A DNA stretch of 5,931 bases, from NCBI GenBank assembly GCA_020341875.1, contig CP070839.1, positions 114,110-120,040 of the forward strand, read 5' to 3'. Every line of letters starts with the position of its first letter. Position 1 is the stretch's first letter. The stretch comes from Candidatus Zixiibacteriota bacterium (GTDB taxonomy: Bacteria; Zixibacteria; MSB-5A5; SM1-73). The notes beneath the pieces are model-generated. The model saw only the letters and a program-made list of their open reading frames with translations. It was not told the DNA's origin and searched no databases. Shown here piece after piece: positions 5,766 through 5,931 of the stretch. The translations under genes and the position numbers were made by a program.

Positions 5766-5931
5766 CTACCTTATCTTTCCGATGATCTCGAACATGGGCA
5801 GATACATGGCTATCAAGATTCCTCCGATCACGATTCCCATGAATACTATGATCACCGGTTCGATTACCGACGTTAAGGCGGCCACAGCGGCGTCCACCTC
5901 CTCGTCATAGAAGTCCGCGATCTTGGAGAGC
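5766..5931 (-). CDS. pilC: Type IV pilus inner-membrane platform protein PilC, C-terminal end (5' end outside window)
   Basis: The last 54 codons of a type II secretion F/PilC family protein run in from the right edge and stop at TAG (5766-5768). The sequence opens with LSKIADFYDEEVDAAVAAL, the conserved segment before the last transmembrane helix, followed by TSVIEPVIIVFMGIVIGG and the closing ILIAMYLPMFEI. SKIADFYDEEV, the EP before the helix and MYLPMF are hallmarks of PilC/GspF. PilC sits in the inner membrane and couples the PilB and PilT ATPases to pilus assembly and retraction. PilC is preferred over GspF because of the adjacent PilS-type kinase, but a type II secretion GspF cannot be fully excluded from so short a piece. 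Confidence 0.88.
   Translation of the reverse strand, partial: LSKIADFYDEEVDAAVAALTSVIEPVIIVFMGIVIGGILIAMYLPMFEIIGKIR

Overview
The window reads as ordinary chromosomal DNA from an uncultured, probably diderm bacterium of moderate GC content. The clues are a family X DNA polymerase with a PHP domain, type IV pilus genes, and a secreted beta-helix protein ending in a dockerin-like EF-hand pair. Such cysteine-containing, tandem dockerin tails and short palindromic intergenic repeats are common in FCB-type candidate phyla such as Zixibacteria. That placement is an inference from style, not a measured relationship.

Layout: the left third is read on the plus strand. It holds the 3' end of a PolX-type gene (2-532), a 137-base spacer with a long hairpin and a 7-base tandem repeat, then a complete AI-2E family (PF01594) membrane protein (670-1716). 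The rest is read on the minus strand. From the right edge inward come the 3' end of pilC (5766-5931), a strong intrinsic terminator (5681-5712), a complete PilS/NtrB-type membrane histidine kinase (3678-5441), a second terminator-like hairpin (3548-3570), and a secreted beta-helix/dockerin protein (1907-3439). The AI-2E and beta-helix genes converge on a 190-base spacer that carries two imperfect palindromes of one family.

How the genes relate: PilC is the inner-membrane platform of the type IV pilus, and PilS-type kinases control pilin transcription through the sigma-54 activator PilR, so the pilC-kinase pair is a coherent pilus locus. A terminator lies between them, and no response regulator follows the kinase within the window, so the kinase looks like its own transcription unit with its partner elsewhere or on the far side of the pil cluster. 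The PolX, AI-2E and beta-helix genes show no functional link to the pilus genes. I found no CRISPR array, insertion sequence, tRNA or rRNA, and no convincing previously undescribed system. The most interesting items are the kinase without an adjacent regulator, the dockerin with an interrupted first calcium loop, the regular 26-residue beta-helix, and the small intergenic repeats.
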